Made by a program: the position numbers and the translations under genes
Shown here: in pieces, positions 53,400-64,000 of the stretch
Layout of the letters: each line of letters begins with the position of its first letter
Position numbering within the stretch: position 1 is the stretch's first letter
Notes under the pieces: model-generated
Seen by the model: the letters and a program-made list of their open reading frames with translations, nothing else
What the model was told of the DNA's origin: nothing
Database searches by the model: none
From: Bolinopsis microptera
Lineage: Eukaryota > Ctenophora > Tentaculata > Lobata > Bolinopsidae
Direction: 5' to 3'
Assembly: GCF_026151205.1 (NCBI RefSeq)
Contig: NC_087076.1
Location: 19,399,919 to 19,463,918 of the forward strand
Length of the DNA stretch: 64,000 nucleotides

Positions 53400-55560
53400 A
53401 CTCGTTTAAATTTTTCGATGCGAAGTTTACTGGGCCGCGCTCAGCCTCAAGCCTGTCATTCCGCCGAATTTATATGATTATGAACATATATAATACACAA
53501 ATTAAGTGCAAGTAAGTAAGTAAATATTTCATGCTAGGCATGTGGCACCCATTACGGTACGGGTAACCACTAACCATCCATTGAGTTTTTGCTTTTTCGC
53601 TTTGCATAGCAGCTCAGCGAGGTCCGCAGGGGTGCCGGGTGCATTTTGCCTATATCTAACGACAAACACAGGTGGCCTTACGACGAGAAGCATTATTGCC
53701 TTATTGGATCGATGCGCGGCAAGCTTGCTAGTTGCTACGAAGTATCCCGAAACTGGTTAGTCCATTATCATTTATAACAATAAACACATTGTTGGCACTT
53801 GGCAGTTGGCTTGATACACGAATTGCATTTCGATCTTCGCACACGATCCCAGGATTCAATATGCAATACTTGGCGGCGCTCAGCCTGTCATTCTACCGCA
53901 CGCGCAGCAGGCAGCTTCATTCATCCATAGCTCCATTCTCCAATGAGTATGTTTATAAATATTATAGCTTGTAGCACGATGCGTTACTGTGCCGCGCCGC
54001 GCATTCAATTATTGATTATGCTTCTTGCAACGCTAAATCGGTGAAATGCGCTACTGTGCCTCGCCGAGCTGCGATGAATTGACATCGTCAATTAACATAT
54101 ATTATAGCCTGTGCAGCAACAGTACACGCGCTTTAATTTAACCTAACCATGTGCTTTCGCGCCACTGACTGCAGGCGCGCTCGTTTCACACGGGAGGCGA
54201 GCGGACGCGGAGAAGAGTTTAAAGATAAAATAGAGATAAGGATAAAATACATATATAAATAGATAAAGATAGCGATTAGAAAATTAAATAGAGATTTTAC
54301 AGCAATTTTACAAAAATGACACACATGGGCCACCTAATGATATACATGATAAACCTGGTAGCGCATGTGTATCAAAAAATTTTTTGACACACATACGCTA
54401 CCTAGGAAGCGCATGTGTATCATTATTTTTTTTGACACACATGCGCTTCCATAAACCAGTCATATTTGATATTAACGGGTGATACTCGTAAAATATCTGT
54501 TCCAGTCGACGAGTCCAACTCGGCGCGCGTCCTCGTAGGAGTGCGCGGCGCGGCTCAGTAACGCATTGCGCTACAAATTGCAAATAATATATTTATAATT
54601 GATATTCCGCTTATATTAACAACCAATATTGTAAATAAATCTAATTCATAATTGCTGACTTCAAAGCGGCTGTCCTGTGTCCAGATGGAAATGTAAATGT
54701 AATTATTTAAATCCAAAACTACCTGACTCCCAGTACTACTCATATCGTCAGCTTTTACTAATTAAGGGGGCCGGGGGTCTTCATCAAAATTAGCTCTCGA
54801 AATCGACTTTATAGTTGTTTCTGATATAATAGAGGGTAGTGATATTTATTAGCTGCCTTTGGTCTTATGGAAAAATATTGTAGCGCGATGCACTACTGGG
54901 TCGCGCCGCGCATCAAATAATTCTTCGGTAGATCGGCGAGATGCACCATTGTGCCTCACCGAGCTGCAAAGGATTGACATCGTGAATCAAGGAAAAATAT
55001 TGTTCGTGTTCCTAGCAAAAATTATTGCTGGTTAAAGGTCAGCGCTTATGGCTTATGTGTAATTGTTTCACCTAACCATGTGCTTTCGCGCCACTGCGGG
55101 CGCGCTTGTTTCACGTGCAAAGGCTCTGGATAGAGCAATGTAATTGTATGTATTGTGTATTGCGCGAGCGATTTTCAATCGCGCGTTCTGAAAATCGATT
55201 CTAAAAATGTTACTGGGCCGCGCTCAGCCTGTTATGTTCCGCCTAATCTCTTACCAACATTAAAGCCTGGGGTCCTCAGGTAATAAAAATGTAGATCTCC
55301 TCCTACAGCTACATTTTTGAGCAATCACCCTCAAACTTCCAGAATATGTTTTTATATATTACTATTAGGATCAGTTAGAAGAGAACTCTAGAGCCAGAAT
55401 TTGAGACAGGCCTTTAAAGATTTTTTGGAAGACTTCGCCGCTTCGACGCGCCGCGCGAACTAGCATTCTTAATTGCTTCGCATCGAAGATCGTCGCATCG
55501 TCGATCGTTGCTTTGCTTCGCAGAGCAACGATCTCGATGGGTTGACATCGTCAACCAAAA
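53400..55560. repeat. cluster of GC-rich short interspersed repeats
   Basis: Recurring words: TACTGGGCCGCGCTCAGCCT (53428, 55202 and a variant at 53871), GCCGCGCCGCGCAT (53990, 54900), GTGCCTCRCCGAGCTGC followed by GATTGACATCGT (54057, 54951), and ACCATGTGCTTTCGCGCCACTG (54147, 55075). The blocks are GC-rich islands in AT-rich DNA and lie in the same order more than once, as in a composite SINE-like or satellite family. No box A/box B pair was found. Confidence 0.6.
54357..54450. repeat. two adjacent related hairpins
   Basis: Hairpin 1 (54357-54402) runs GGTAGCGCATGTGTATC...GACACACATACGCTACC. Hairpin 2 (54405-54450) runs GGAAGCGCATGTGTATC...GACACACATGCGCTTCC. The stems are 17 bp or so, the loops A/T-rich, and the bases that differ between the hairpins change on both sides of the stem. 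Confidence 0.75.
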
Positions 55561-55863
55561 GATTTTAATTTGATTTTGAAATTTTTGGACCTTGATTGTG
55601 CAATAATTTATAATTAACAAGCTTACCGTTTGCAATATATTTATATTTATTCATCCGCTCAAATTTAATTAAATATCAAAAGTTAATGTCTTAATTTAAA
55701 ATACTGCTCACCTGATTAGTAACTATAATAAGCTTATAGTTATATTCAATCAACAAAAGAACTAGAAGAACGAGACCTGTTACTGGAAGTGTTTAGAGTT
55801 CCAGAAGCGATTATACATTTGACTATACCAATAAAATACATACATACATGGTAAGGTCTCCTC
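55561..55863. other. dispersed AT-rich repeat and LINE 3' flank
   Basis: 55600-55745 is a copy of the repeat at 41525-41690 (same orientation) and 8060-8205 (inverted), with words such as GCAATAATTTATAATTAA and CAATATATTTAT. 55800-55863 is the 3' end of the following LINE. Confidence 0.6.
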
Positions 55864-57144
55864 CTAGTCGTTGCAGTGGCCTGCATCACACACATCGCGT
55901 TGACGGCGTAACATATGTCTCCACTGTACTCGGTTGGTAGCCAAAGCTTCTGTTGTGTTGTTGTCGATGTTTTCAACACCTGTAAACTTAGCAGCATCTT
56001 CGAGTACGCAGGACTTCCAGTTCTTACGGGGTCTGCCCCTTGACCTCTTTCCATAATTTGGCTTCCAGTTCAACAGAAACCTCGGTAGTCTAGAGTCTGG
56101 CATTCTAACTACATGTCCATACCAACGTAGCCTGGCAGCACTGATGAAAGTCTCAACAGACTTGATGCCAGCCCTCCTAAGAACTTCGTCGTTGGTCACA
56201 TGAAAGAACCATTTAATCCTAAGGATCCTTCTCAAGGAGGTTTGATGGAAAACCTCGAAGCGTTTCATCTGCTTTTTGGTGGTGTTCCAGACTTCAGCTC
56301 CATACAACAAGATGGTGAGGACAGCAGCCCTATAGATCCTGATCTTGGTTGGAGTCTTTATAGTTCTGCTATTCCAAATGTTCCAGAGCTGATGAAAGGC
56401 ACCATTAGCCTTCTGGATACGGACATCCAGGTCTCTGTTGATTGTCCCATCCCCACTGATAGTTGCACCCAGGTAGACAAAGTTGCTAACCTGCTCGACA
56501 AGTTCACCCTCAACCGACAGCTCAATACAATCATCCTTGATGAAAGGTCGCTGGGAGGCGCACTTGCTTACAGCCATGCATTGGGTCTTCTTTGCATTTA
56601 TTCTGAGCCCAGCGTAGGAGCTGTAATGAACTAATAGATCAGTTGACTCCTGTAGGCCTTCCCCTGAGTTGTCCATAATAGCCATGTCATCATCATAATC
56701 GGTGTCCAGAATGACCTTTTCCTCGACCGTCTTCATCTCTTTCTGCAGCACTGCGCCTTGACTGATGATCTTGTTGGTCTCAGCCAGAAATGCAGAAAAG
56801 TTTAGGCAGAAATTAAAGACAGGAGGTGCTTGAATGTCACCCTGACCTGTGCCTGAGTTAACATCAAACCAGTCTGTCAGCTCCCCATTAACCCTCACGG
56901 CACTCATGGTACCCCCAAAAAATGACTGAAATATTCTGACATATTTTTCAGGCAGCCCATAGTGTCTCATACTGCACCAAATAAAGTCCCTTCTGATAGA
57001 ATCGAACGCTGCCTTGAAATCGAAAAAATTAATGTAAAGAGGAATGTTAAACTCAAGACAGTTATGAATAATAGTTCGGAGAGAATAAATCTGATCAATA
57101 CATGAGCGGTTCTGTCTAAATCCGCACTGATTCTCCCTGAGAAG
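55864..57144 (-). pseudogene. RTE-like LINE reverse transcriptase, 3' part
   Basis: An open minus-strand frame of about 427 codons: LLRENQCGFRQNRSC, motif A NFFDFKAAFDSIRRDF, GTGQGDIQAPPVFNF, the catalytic DYDDDMAIM, NFVYLGATIS, then the C-terminal LLYGAEVWNTTKKQ, RLRWYGHVVRMPD and RGRPRKNW. These are RTE-group signatures. QG in motif B and the double Asp are present. The element continues at 58051 beyond a hAT insertion and is truncated around 58520, so the endonuclease and N-terminus are lost. Confidence 0.85.
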
Positions 57145-58042
57145 CAGAGGCACATATTAGGTGCGATAAAAATCGAAATTATGCGGTACCGCACCCGACT
57201 ATAAAGGTAAAATGTGCGAAAAGGTGCGGTAAATTTTTACCAATTATGCTGCAAATGTGCGGCGATTTTTTCGAAATTTGTGCGGGAATTGTGCGGTTTT
57301 CTTTTGCATTTTCTCAAGGACCAAATTCTTGAGCTCGCCATGCTGTTGAGATATCCCCTTGTTTTGCTGATGCAGGTATCTTCTGTTTCTTGTGTGTTGA
57401 GCTTGATGATGGGTCACTGTCTGTAGCTGTTCGTTTCTTTAGGAAACGGTCCATGACGTTTTGATGTGATATAGAGTAATCAGATGATGTGGTGAAGTTA
57501 CGAATGATAATTGATACACTATAATCGAAGTACGGTAACGACGAGGGTTCCATAACAGCCTGGGTAACGGTCCCGAAAGGGCCTGGGTCACGGTCCCGAA
57601 AGGGCCTGGGTCACGTGGTAACCGGGTCACGTGGCCTAGGCATGAGTTCCAAAAGGGCCTGGGTCACGGTCCCGAAAGGGCCTGGGTCAGGGTCCCGAAA
57701 GGGCCTGGGTCACGTGGTAACTGGGTCACGTGGCCTAGGTATGAGTTCCAAAAGGGCCTGGGTCACGGTCCCGAAAGGGCCTGGGTCAGGGTCCCGAAAG
57801 GGCCTGAGTCACGGTCCTAAAAGGGCCCGACTTTTAACATATTTTGGTTTTTACACTCTAAAATCTTAACGCGAAAATTTCAAAATTATGCGAAATTACG
57901 CGGAAAATGCTAGATTATGCGGAAATATGCAGAAAATTAAAAAATGTGCGGAAATGTGCGGAAAACAATAAATTATGCGGAAATGTGCGGAAAACGGTAA
58001 ATTGTGCGATCCCGCACCCATCGCACCTAATATGTGCCTCTG
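57145..58042. mobile_element. non-autonomous hAT element (898 bp) inside the LINE
   Basis: Flanked by the 8-bp duplication CTGAGAAG (57137-57144 and 58043-58050). The ends are perfect inverted repeats, CAGAGGCACATATTAGGTGC..., starting CAGAG as hAT elements do. Removal with one duplication restores the LINE frame. Subterminal TGTGCGGAAA words recur many times near both ends. A minus-strand frame (57553-57314) contains MDRFLKKRTATDSD, similar in style to hAT transposase N-termini, so this may be an internally deleted derivative. Confidence 0.88.
57560..57835. repeat. minisatellite inside the hAT element
   Basis: Units of 21-22 bp, GGGCCTGGGTCACGGTCCCGAAA, within a higher-order repeat of about 117 bp present about twice; GGCCTAGGYATGAGTTCC marks each. 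Frames crossing it are repeat artefacts. Confidence 0.85.
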
Positions 58043-58050
58043 CTGAGAAG

Positions 58051-58520
58051 ACACTCCATACCAGCATGTAACCGCTTAAGAAGAATCATCTGAAATAGCT
58101 TGGATGCTGTAGACCTTAAGGTGATCCCTCTGTTGTTCCCGCAGACTGAAGTGTCTCTTTTCTTCCCAATATAATAACAATGATCACACCCTTTAACCAA
58201 TCTTCAGCAACAGTCTCTTCTTCCCACACTTTCTTGAATAGACACTCTAGTTGATCAACTAGAGTGCACTCGCACCATACTTCAGTTGCTCGTTAGTCAT
58301 CCCGTCCACTCCTGGGCTTTTGTTGTTCTTAAGCTTTGTCAGGGAATAACTAATCTCGTCTCTGGTGGGTGGTCCATCCGAACAAGGAGAGAGTTAAAGT
58401 GGGGTTGGGGTGGTACTGTATCAAGGTCGGCAAGGTCGACACTTGATAATGGAGGGTTCAGAAGTTCAGTAAAGTGCTCCTTCTGTAGCACACGCTTAGT
58501 GTACCTAGCTGCTCGACTTA
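58051..58520 (-). pseudogene. RTE-like LINE, 5' part beyond the hAT insertion
   Basis: Decayed minus-strand RT N-terminal sequence. CATGCTGGTATGGAGTGT followed by CTTCTCAG leads in frame into the part at 57144. Further upstream the frame is interrupted by stops and shifts. The match fades near 58520. Confidence 0.7.
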
Positions 58521-59734
58521 GTGGTAGGTTTTACAAAATAAAAGACTTTAAATAAAGAGTTTTGCGGAAGAGAAATGAAAAATATAAACTTATTAAAATG
58601 GTAATCCACAGAACTAAATCTTCAAAACTATATCATGACTCGTGAATCTACAACTTGTGAGGAATGGTCATGTGACATGATAGAGGAATGAGTTTAGGAG
58701 TAATCAGACTAATGGTGACAAACTCTTTCAACAAGGTGAACTAAAGCGGAAGATTATAAATGGGATGGTGTGTCACGTGATAAATGAAATAGGCCTGATA
58801 GGATCGCTAATTAATTGAGTGAAGCTTATTGGTTGAAGTGAAATGCGTCTACAGAACTTAATGACAGGTATGAAACTATTTGCTGGGAAATGAGAACTTA
58901 TATGATTTGAGGTGCTGAAACTATGGAATCTAAACGGTACAATTTGAGCTGAAGATGACTCCTGATAATTTACAACAAACAACATATAAACTATATAAAT
59001 ACTACTGAGCAATTACATCATTAGGATGAGACCGTGATTACATAAAGGTTAAAGTTATTATAAATTTCAATATAATCCAATTCTTAAATAATAATATGTA
59101 CCTAAACTAAAATATACCTATCGCATAACTCTCCCTTCTCCCCATATGAAAAGACGATAATAATTGTTGTTGTTGTTGTAAAGACCCGTATAGAGCCACC
59201 TCTAAGGGCTTTGAGACAGTTTATTAAATATAATATAATAATCAATAATATCGAAAGTCGTTTCAAAATATTTTCAAACTCAAAGTTGAAATCACACTCA
59301 CACTAAAAAGATCAATTATTTTGTCAAATAGTAAAAATTAAAAAAAAAAACTCTCGACACATTACAGTACGTAAGCATGATTAGCATCAGCATGCCTTTC
59401 ATTTTATTTGTACCACTTAAGTCCCAGAACCTTTTATCTTTTAATTCTGCTTGCTATAGTTTGTTATAATATACGGCTATTCTAATTTCTAGAAATTTTC
59501 AAGCGTGACGATGAAAATTTTATCGCGAGAATTATCTTTAAGATTTTGTGCATTAAAAAGCCGCGCGGAGTGGGGTAAGGCTTGCTGTTATCAGCGCTTT
59601 GGCAGTGAAAAATATGCTGAAATATGTCAGTCCATTAAGCGAACGTTGTTTATTACTGCTCGTTTATTGTGTGTTTGCTGTCGTCCTATGTTATGTTATG
59701 TCATGATATGATGTCATGATTTATCAATCATCCC
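58521..59734. other. intergenic and LINE 3' UTR
   Basis: AT-rich, with a GTT trinucleotide run at about 59164-59178 and an A10 run at about 59341-59350. No gene seen. The stretch just below 59735 (CATGACATAACATAACATA on the minus strand, about 59690-59720) is the likely 3' tail of the CR1-like LINE. Confidence 0.45.
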
Positions 59735-62700
59735 TCATCTATTGGACTTCCTCAAACCAGGTACGTTGTGTAGCAGAAATGCTGGCCAGCTGTCCTCTGA
59801 GTTAGCTAGTGTTGACTGTTGCTCAAGAAGCACGCGTTTTGCGTTCGATTTGTAAATATTTATTGAAAATAAGCTAGGTAGGGACGTGATGTTCTTGTTG
59901 GTGTCTGTTAGAGCTAGTAAAGGTCCTTTAAAAAAGATGGATGCTTTGAAACATCGGTTATTGTACGTATCTAGCCATTCGCTACTGTTCTCATGATTTG
60001 AACCATGCGTGGGTATGTTATCTGGAAACAAATTTCTAATTGATACAGGTACTGTGTTAGGAAAGTGCTTCATGCGGTGCATTAATGTAAGCGCATTCTT
60101 TACGATGATGCCGTGTATTGTCAAAATCTCAAATTTGCAGAATGCTTCTCTGGTGTGAGCTGGCAATTTGCCGTCTTTGTAAAAGTAATTTACATATCCT
60201 GGCATAACCATCCGCATTCCTTGCTTTTGTTTACGGAATAATGTCTCAATGTGACATTTTGCCGCGAATCCCCAGGCTAACGAGCAGTAGTTAACATGTG
60301 CCTCAATAAAACTATGGTAGAGTTGTAGTCGCACTTTTAGGGGCAGATGTCGTTTTAATTTGAACATGATGCCTATGTACCTACTCATTTTTAATCTTAC
60401 CGCTGTGATATGTTTACACCATGTTAGTTTCTCATCAATTATAACACCCAGAAACCGTGCCTCAGTAACCCGTTCAATGTTTGTTCCAGATATGTTGAGA
60501 CTTATTTTGGAATAATCTACTTTACGGTTACTGAAGACCATATAGTGGGTCTTCTTCAGGTTTAAAGAAAGCCCGTTGCTACTTACCCAATTCACTAGAA
60601 GTGTTGCAATCATAGAGAGCTTACTTTGAATTTCTTCCTCGTTATGGCCCGTGACTATAATATTTGCATCATCGGCGTAAAGTATGAACTTGGCCAGGTC
60701 TGAGATTCCGGGGAGGTCGTTTATATAGATGACGAAGAGTAGGGGGCCCAGAATAGAGCCTTGAGGAATACCATAATTGATCGTCTTGGGACTGGAATCA
60801 ACCCCGTTGACTGTGACGAACTGATGACGATCGTGAAGATAGGAGTCGAACCAGCTTAGTGCTATACCTCTAATTCCGTAGTGTTCCAGTTTTTTAAGCA
60901 AAATTTTATGTTCAAGTAGGTCGAAAGCTTTGGAGTAGTCTAACAGTAGGAGCACCGCAATTTGTTTCCTGCCAAGATAATGAAGGATAGAGTTCTGTGC
61001 ATTAAGAAGAGCATGCTCGCATGACATCCCCGGTCTAAAGCCGTATTGGCTTTCGAACAGAGAGCCGTTTTTATCAAGAAATTCAAGGACTCTAGTGTGC
61101 ATTAACTTTTCGTAAATTTTTGAGAATGAGCTAAGAAGAGATATGGGTCTATAGTTAGTGACATCTGTCTTACTACCTCCCTTGTGGATAGGGATTACGC
61201 GTGCAGTTTTAAGAGCAGTTGGAAATATGCCCTGTGTAAATGATGAGTTTATGATAGTAGAAATCACACCGGTGAACTTGCTATCATGGTTTGCGACTTT
61301 CATCGGCCCAATTTTGGTATCCAGTGTTGACTTATTCTTAAATTTTAGAATCACTTCACTCACCTCAGTTGGTGTTACCGGCCTAAGATACATCGAATTC
61401 GATGTTGGGTTCCTAAGATATCTACTAAAACCCCCAGGATCAAAAGTTTGTCTAGCACTAATCTGTGCTTTAATGTTTGAAGCTATATTTGAGAAGTAGT
61501 TGTTAAATTTTGCTGCAACATCGGTGCCATTGCTGATAATAGATCCGTCGTCGCCTTTCAGTTTTATAGAATTTTTTTCTTTCAACTTCCTGTTCAACAG
61601 CGTGTTAATCATTTGCCATTGCTTTTTAGAGTTCTCACAATGCTCGTCAAAAAATTTCTTATAATATTTTGCTTTAGCTAAGTCAATGTGCTTGTTGCAG
61701 AATTTATCAATTTTTTCATACGCTTCATCATTGGCCTTGGTTGAAGTTGTGATTTTTAGGTGGTGGAGCTTATGCCTTCGCGCACACGCATCCTCTAGCC
61801 AGGGAAGAATCCAAGGTTTTGGATCTCTTCGTTCATTTTTACGCCGCGGCCTGGATTTGTTCAAGGGGTATGCCTCAACATAATTTTTGGTGTAAATTTC
61901 ACAAAATTTTTCGTACTGTACTTCACAATTTTCGTGTAAACTCACTTCACTCCAGTCCTCACTTTCGATCAAACTTTGAAATTTAGCATTGTTAGCTTCG
62001 CCAAATCTCCGTGCCTGTTTGATACTTGGTTTTTTACTTGTAACCCTCCCGCATGGCCCCTCTCTGTCCCCAAGTAGAAGCGTAGTAAGGGTGGCTAGGT
62101 GGTCTGATACGTGTAGAGTAAGCACCTGACAACTTGCCGTGTTCTTGATGTCATTAGAATACACGTGGTCTATGAGTGTTGCACTGTGGTCTGTAATTCT
62201 GGTGGGCCTTGAAATCATTTGAACGAAACCGTAGTTTTCAAAAGTTGCAACAAGGTTCTGACTGTGCACGTCTTTATCGTATTTTATTAGATCAATATTG
62301 AAGTCACCCGTGAATAAAATGTGTTTACGTGAGTGCCTGTCTAGGCTTCTAAGTACATTATCTAGCAGTTTCATGAACTTATCAACATTACGCGATGGTG
62401 AGCGGTAAACATTGATTAGTAGCTTGGTCTTGTTAAAACCTTTGCAGTTGTGGATTTTTATAAATTGGAATTCACCACTTGTTTCTTCCTCACAGCTGAA
62501 GTTTGGCCTGTACTGTTCTATTTGCTCCTCTGTACATACCTGTCTATTTACGTATAACACCAGTCCACCCCCACGGCCAGATGTACGTGCTGGTTCCTGT
62601 AATATCGGCTCATGAAATCCCTCTAGAAGTATGTCATTAATACCGTTAGGTAGCTTACTTAGAGCGCAGTTTGTTTCATTGAAACTCAGTATATCGTAAT

Positions 62701-63403
62701 TTAGATACGTGTGAATTTCTTCTCGGAAATGAGTTATGTTTTTGTGTAAAGATCGTACGTTTAATGAAAATACTTTTAGTTCATTGGTTTTTGATGGTGA
62801 GATATGGACTTGTTGAATGTACTCACATCTTGTTAGCATTTCACTAAGATCTTTCCAATACATGGAGTCGTGCTCAAGTTCCTCTATTTGGTTTCCAATT
62901 GAATTTATGAGGCTGGATTTATTGTAAGGGTTGTAAGTGTGCCGGATTGAGGAGGAGTTATAATCATCATTTAGATCTATACTGCTAGTGCTGTAACCAG
63001 GTATGTTTTCTACGCAGCATTTGACGCATCCTAGCTCATATCTATAACACTTCTTGTGGACTGCTAGTTCACACCAATCACACTCTCTCACATTTCTTGA
63101 AGAGTAAGACCAGCCCAGACAACTGTGACATTGCTGCTTGTATTTTTTTGAAGTATTGTGCGAATCTAAGATACATTCATCGCAGGCTCTTATTGGCAAA
63201 ATACTACTAAGGCATTCGTAGCAGGTCCAATAAGTTTTAGCTAGTTCATCGGCTTCTAATTTAGTTAACTTTTCACATTTGTAATGTTTCAATCGTTCGC
63301 ACAGTGCACAGTAAAGATGAGGGTGGTTCTTTGGGATCCGTTTTTCACATTTGTCACAGTGGTTTGGCCTGATCTGGTCTACATAACTCGCACATGGTTT
63401 CAT
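59735..63403 (-). CDS. CR1-like LINE polyprotein with N-terminal zinc fingers, intact
   Basis: 1222 residues without interruption. Residues 1-135 hold a dense Cys/His array (HCDKCEKRIPKNHPHLYCALC, HYKCEKL, YWTCYECL, RACDECIL, QQCHSCLGWS, ECDWCELAVHKKC, GCVKCC), resembling two or more PHD/RING-type zinc fingers. An AP-endonuclease-like domain (about 210-445) has SLNVRSLHKN, FNETN, GDFNIDLIKYD and VSDHLATL. The RT (about 630-960) has NYRPISLLSSFSKIYEK, LLDYSKAFDLLEHK (about 818), YGIPQGSILGPLLF and LYADDANI (about 904). PHD-like fingers are known in CR1-group ORF1 proteins; here they are fused to the enzyme ORF. All catalytic motifs are kept, so the copy may be active. Confidence 0.88.
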   Translation of the reverse strand: MKPCASYVDQIRPNHCDKCEKRIPKNHPHLYCALCERLKHYKCEKLTKLEADELAKTYWTCYECLSSILPIRACDECILDSHNTSKKYKQQCHSCLGWSYSSRNVRECDWCELAVHKKCYRYELGCVKCCVENIPGYSTSSIDLNDDYNSSSIRHTYNPYNKSSLINSIGNQIEELEHDSMYWKDLSEMLTRCEYIQQVHISPSKTNELKVFSLNVRSLHKNITHFREEIHTYLNYDILSFNETNCALSKLPNGINDILLEGFHEPILQEPARTSGRGGGLVLYVNRQVCTEEQIEQYRPNFSCEEETSGEFQFIKIHNCKGFNKTKLLINVYRSPSRNVDKFMKLLDNVLRSLDRHSRKHILFTGDFNIDLIKYDKDVHSQNLVATFENYGFVQMISRPTRITDHSATLIDHVYSNDIKNTASCQVLTLHVSDHLATLTTLLLGDREGPCGRVTSKKPSIKQARRFGEANNAKFQSLIESEDWSEVSLHENCEVQYEKFCEIYTKNYVEAYPLNKSRPRRKNERRDPKPWILPWLEDACARRHKLHHLKITTSTKANDEAYEKIDKFCNKHIDLAKAKYYKKFFDEHCENSKKQWQMINTLLNRKLKEKNSIKLKGDDGSIISNGTDVAAKFNNYFSNIASNIKAQISARQTFDPGGFSRYLRNPTSNSMYLRPVTPTEVSEVILKFKNKSTLDTKIGPMKVANHDSKFTGVISTIINSSFTQGIFPTALKTARVIPIHKGGSKTDVTNYRPISLLSSFSKIYEKLMHTRVLEFLDKNGSLFESQYGFRPGMSCEHALLNAQNSILHYLGRKQIAVLLLLDYSKAFDLLEHKILLKKLEHYGIRGIALSWFDSYLHDRHQFVTVNGVDSSPKTINYGIPQGSILGPLLFVIYINDLPGISDLAKFILYADDANIIVTGHNEEEIQSKLSMIATLLVNWVSSNGLSLNLKKTHYMVFSNRKVDYSKISLNISGTNIERVTEARFLGVIIDEKLTWCKHITAVRLKMSRYIGIMFKLKRHLPLKVRLQLYHSFIEAHVNYCSLAWGFAAKCHIETLFRKQKQGMRMVMPGYVNYFYKDGKLPAHTREAFCKFEILTIHGIIVKNALTLMHRMKHFPNTVPVSIRNLFPDNIPTHGSNHENSSEWLDTYNNRCFKASIFFKGPLLALTDTNKNITSLPSLFSINIYKSNAKRVLLEQQSTLANSEDSWPAFLLHNVPGLRKSNR

Positions 63404-64000
63404 AGATGAACAATGAGTAAAAGTAAAAGTAAAAGTAAAAATAAAATGATATGATGTATAGTATTAATATAGCACGTAATCCTATCAGGACTGTTTAGCG
63501 AGGACTGCTCAGCCCTGTTTGTAAATCAGCCCGTGATTTCCTAGTTTCCTGTACCTATACCTTAATACCTCCTGCAGTTAATTACCTCCTGCTGTTCTAA
63601 CTGTTCTGTTCTTAACTATGAGAAAACTTTACTTTTACTTTGCAATTATGTAAACACTGTACAGGGTGGGGCGACCGCTAATCTAATGTTAGTCTAATGT
63701 TAGTCGTCTTCTGTCAGTTGTGTAATGTACAATGTGTAGTGTGTAATGTAATGTACAATGTATAAAGAAGAACGCAGCTGTGTGGCGAGGTTTTAAGTTT
63801 AATCAAGGACTATATATAACGAAAAATTGAGCTAAGATAAGATAAGATAAGCGATTTTATCGATGTTTATTTTTCCAAAATGAAGATGAGAATTAGTTGC
63901 TTAGATTTGGTAATTCTTTTGTTTCGTTGCGAGATTGTGGCAAGCATAGAATTAAGTAATATATATATATATATAATAATAAATTGAAATTCAATAACAC
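63404..64000. other. 5' leader of the CR1-like LINE and flank
   Basis: Starts, reading away from the ORF, with an AAGTAAA hexanucleotide-like run (63415-63445). Then AT-rich DNA, a short direct TGTAATGTACAATGT repeat (63720-63765), a GATAA repeat (63835-63852) and a TA tract (63958-63975). No separate ORF1 is recognisable. Confidence 0.4.

Noticed and set aside
56200-56634. Forward 144-codon frame
   Set aside because: Antisense to the RTE-like reverse transcriptase, which explains the open frame.
57615-57869. Forward 84-codon frame with GSRGLGMSSKRAW repeats
   Set aside because: Translation of the hAT internal minisatellite.
61158-61499. Forward 113-codon frame
   Set aside because: Antisense to the intact CR1-like LINE ORF.
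63661-63690. Possible second mariner end (ACAGGGTGGGGCGACC)
   Set aside because: Agreement with the mariner terminus stops after ten bases and there is no inverted partner.

Overview
The window is AT-rich, intron-bearing DNA of an invertebrate animal and is dominated by transposable elements of many classes. The secreted-protein exons (a cysteine-rich WSC-like domain next to a Sushi domain), the single-exon class A receptor and the mix of Naiad-like Penelope elements, CR1-like and RTE-like LINEs, a Polinton and hAT elements fit an early-branching metazoan. A cnidarian is my best guess; this is inference, since no rRNA or other marker is present.

Layout. 98-4288: a permuted-domain (N-terminal GIY-YIG) Penelope-like element of Naiad type, preceded head-to-tail by the 672-bp end of a second copy, with a hammerhead-like motif in each repeat. 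4659-5364: two exons of a secreted protein gene, one frameshifted. 5640-7890: a LINE 3' relic and an inverted-repeat element. 8330-9210: a broken MFS transporter copy whose intact paralogue lies inverted at 39806-41095. 9447-12558: a 149-bp hAT MITE, a tandem repeat and a canonical Penelope element inserted in a TA tract. 12.9-18.2 kb: an apparently intact CR1-like LINE whose ORF1 joins an AlkB-like dioxygenase to an SGNH esterase. 19759-20823: a GPCR. 21085-24696: a 3.6-kb palindrome. 24.9-27.9 kb: a 0.6-kb duplication with long G and C tracts. 29.9-39.2 kb: an RTE LINE split by a 7.1-kb Polinton-like element that left a 6-bp target duplication; inside the Polinton are a broken protein-primed DNA polymerase B, two small forward ORFs, a five-exon spliced gene, a tRNA-derived SINE and tandem repeats. 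41.1-53.4 kb: mostly gene-poor, with decayed elements and a minisatellite. 53.4-55.6 kb: GC-rich short repeats. 55.9-58.5 kb: an RTE-like LINE split by an 898-bp hAT element. 59735-63403: an intact CR1-like LINE with N-terminal zinc fingers.

Only a few loci look like host genes: the WSC/Sushi gene fragment, the MFS pair and the receptor. The rest is a layered record of insertions. Two nested insertions can be resolved exactly: taking out the Polinton or the 898-bp hAT, with one copy of each target duplication, restores the reading frame of the host LINE. The best candidates for new biology are the AlkB-esterase ORF1 of the first LINE and the spliced zinc-finger gene inside the short Polinton.
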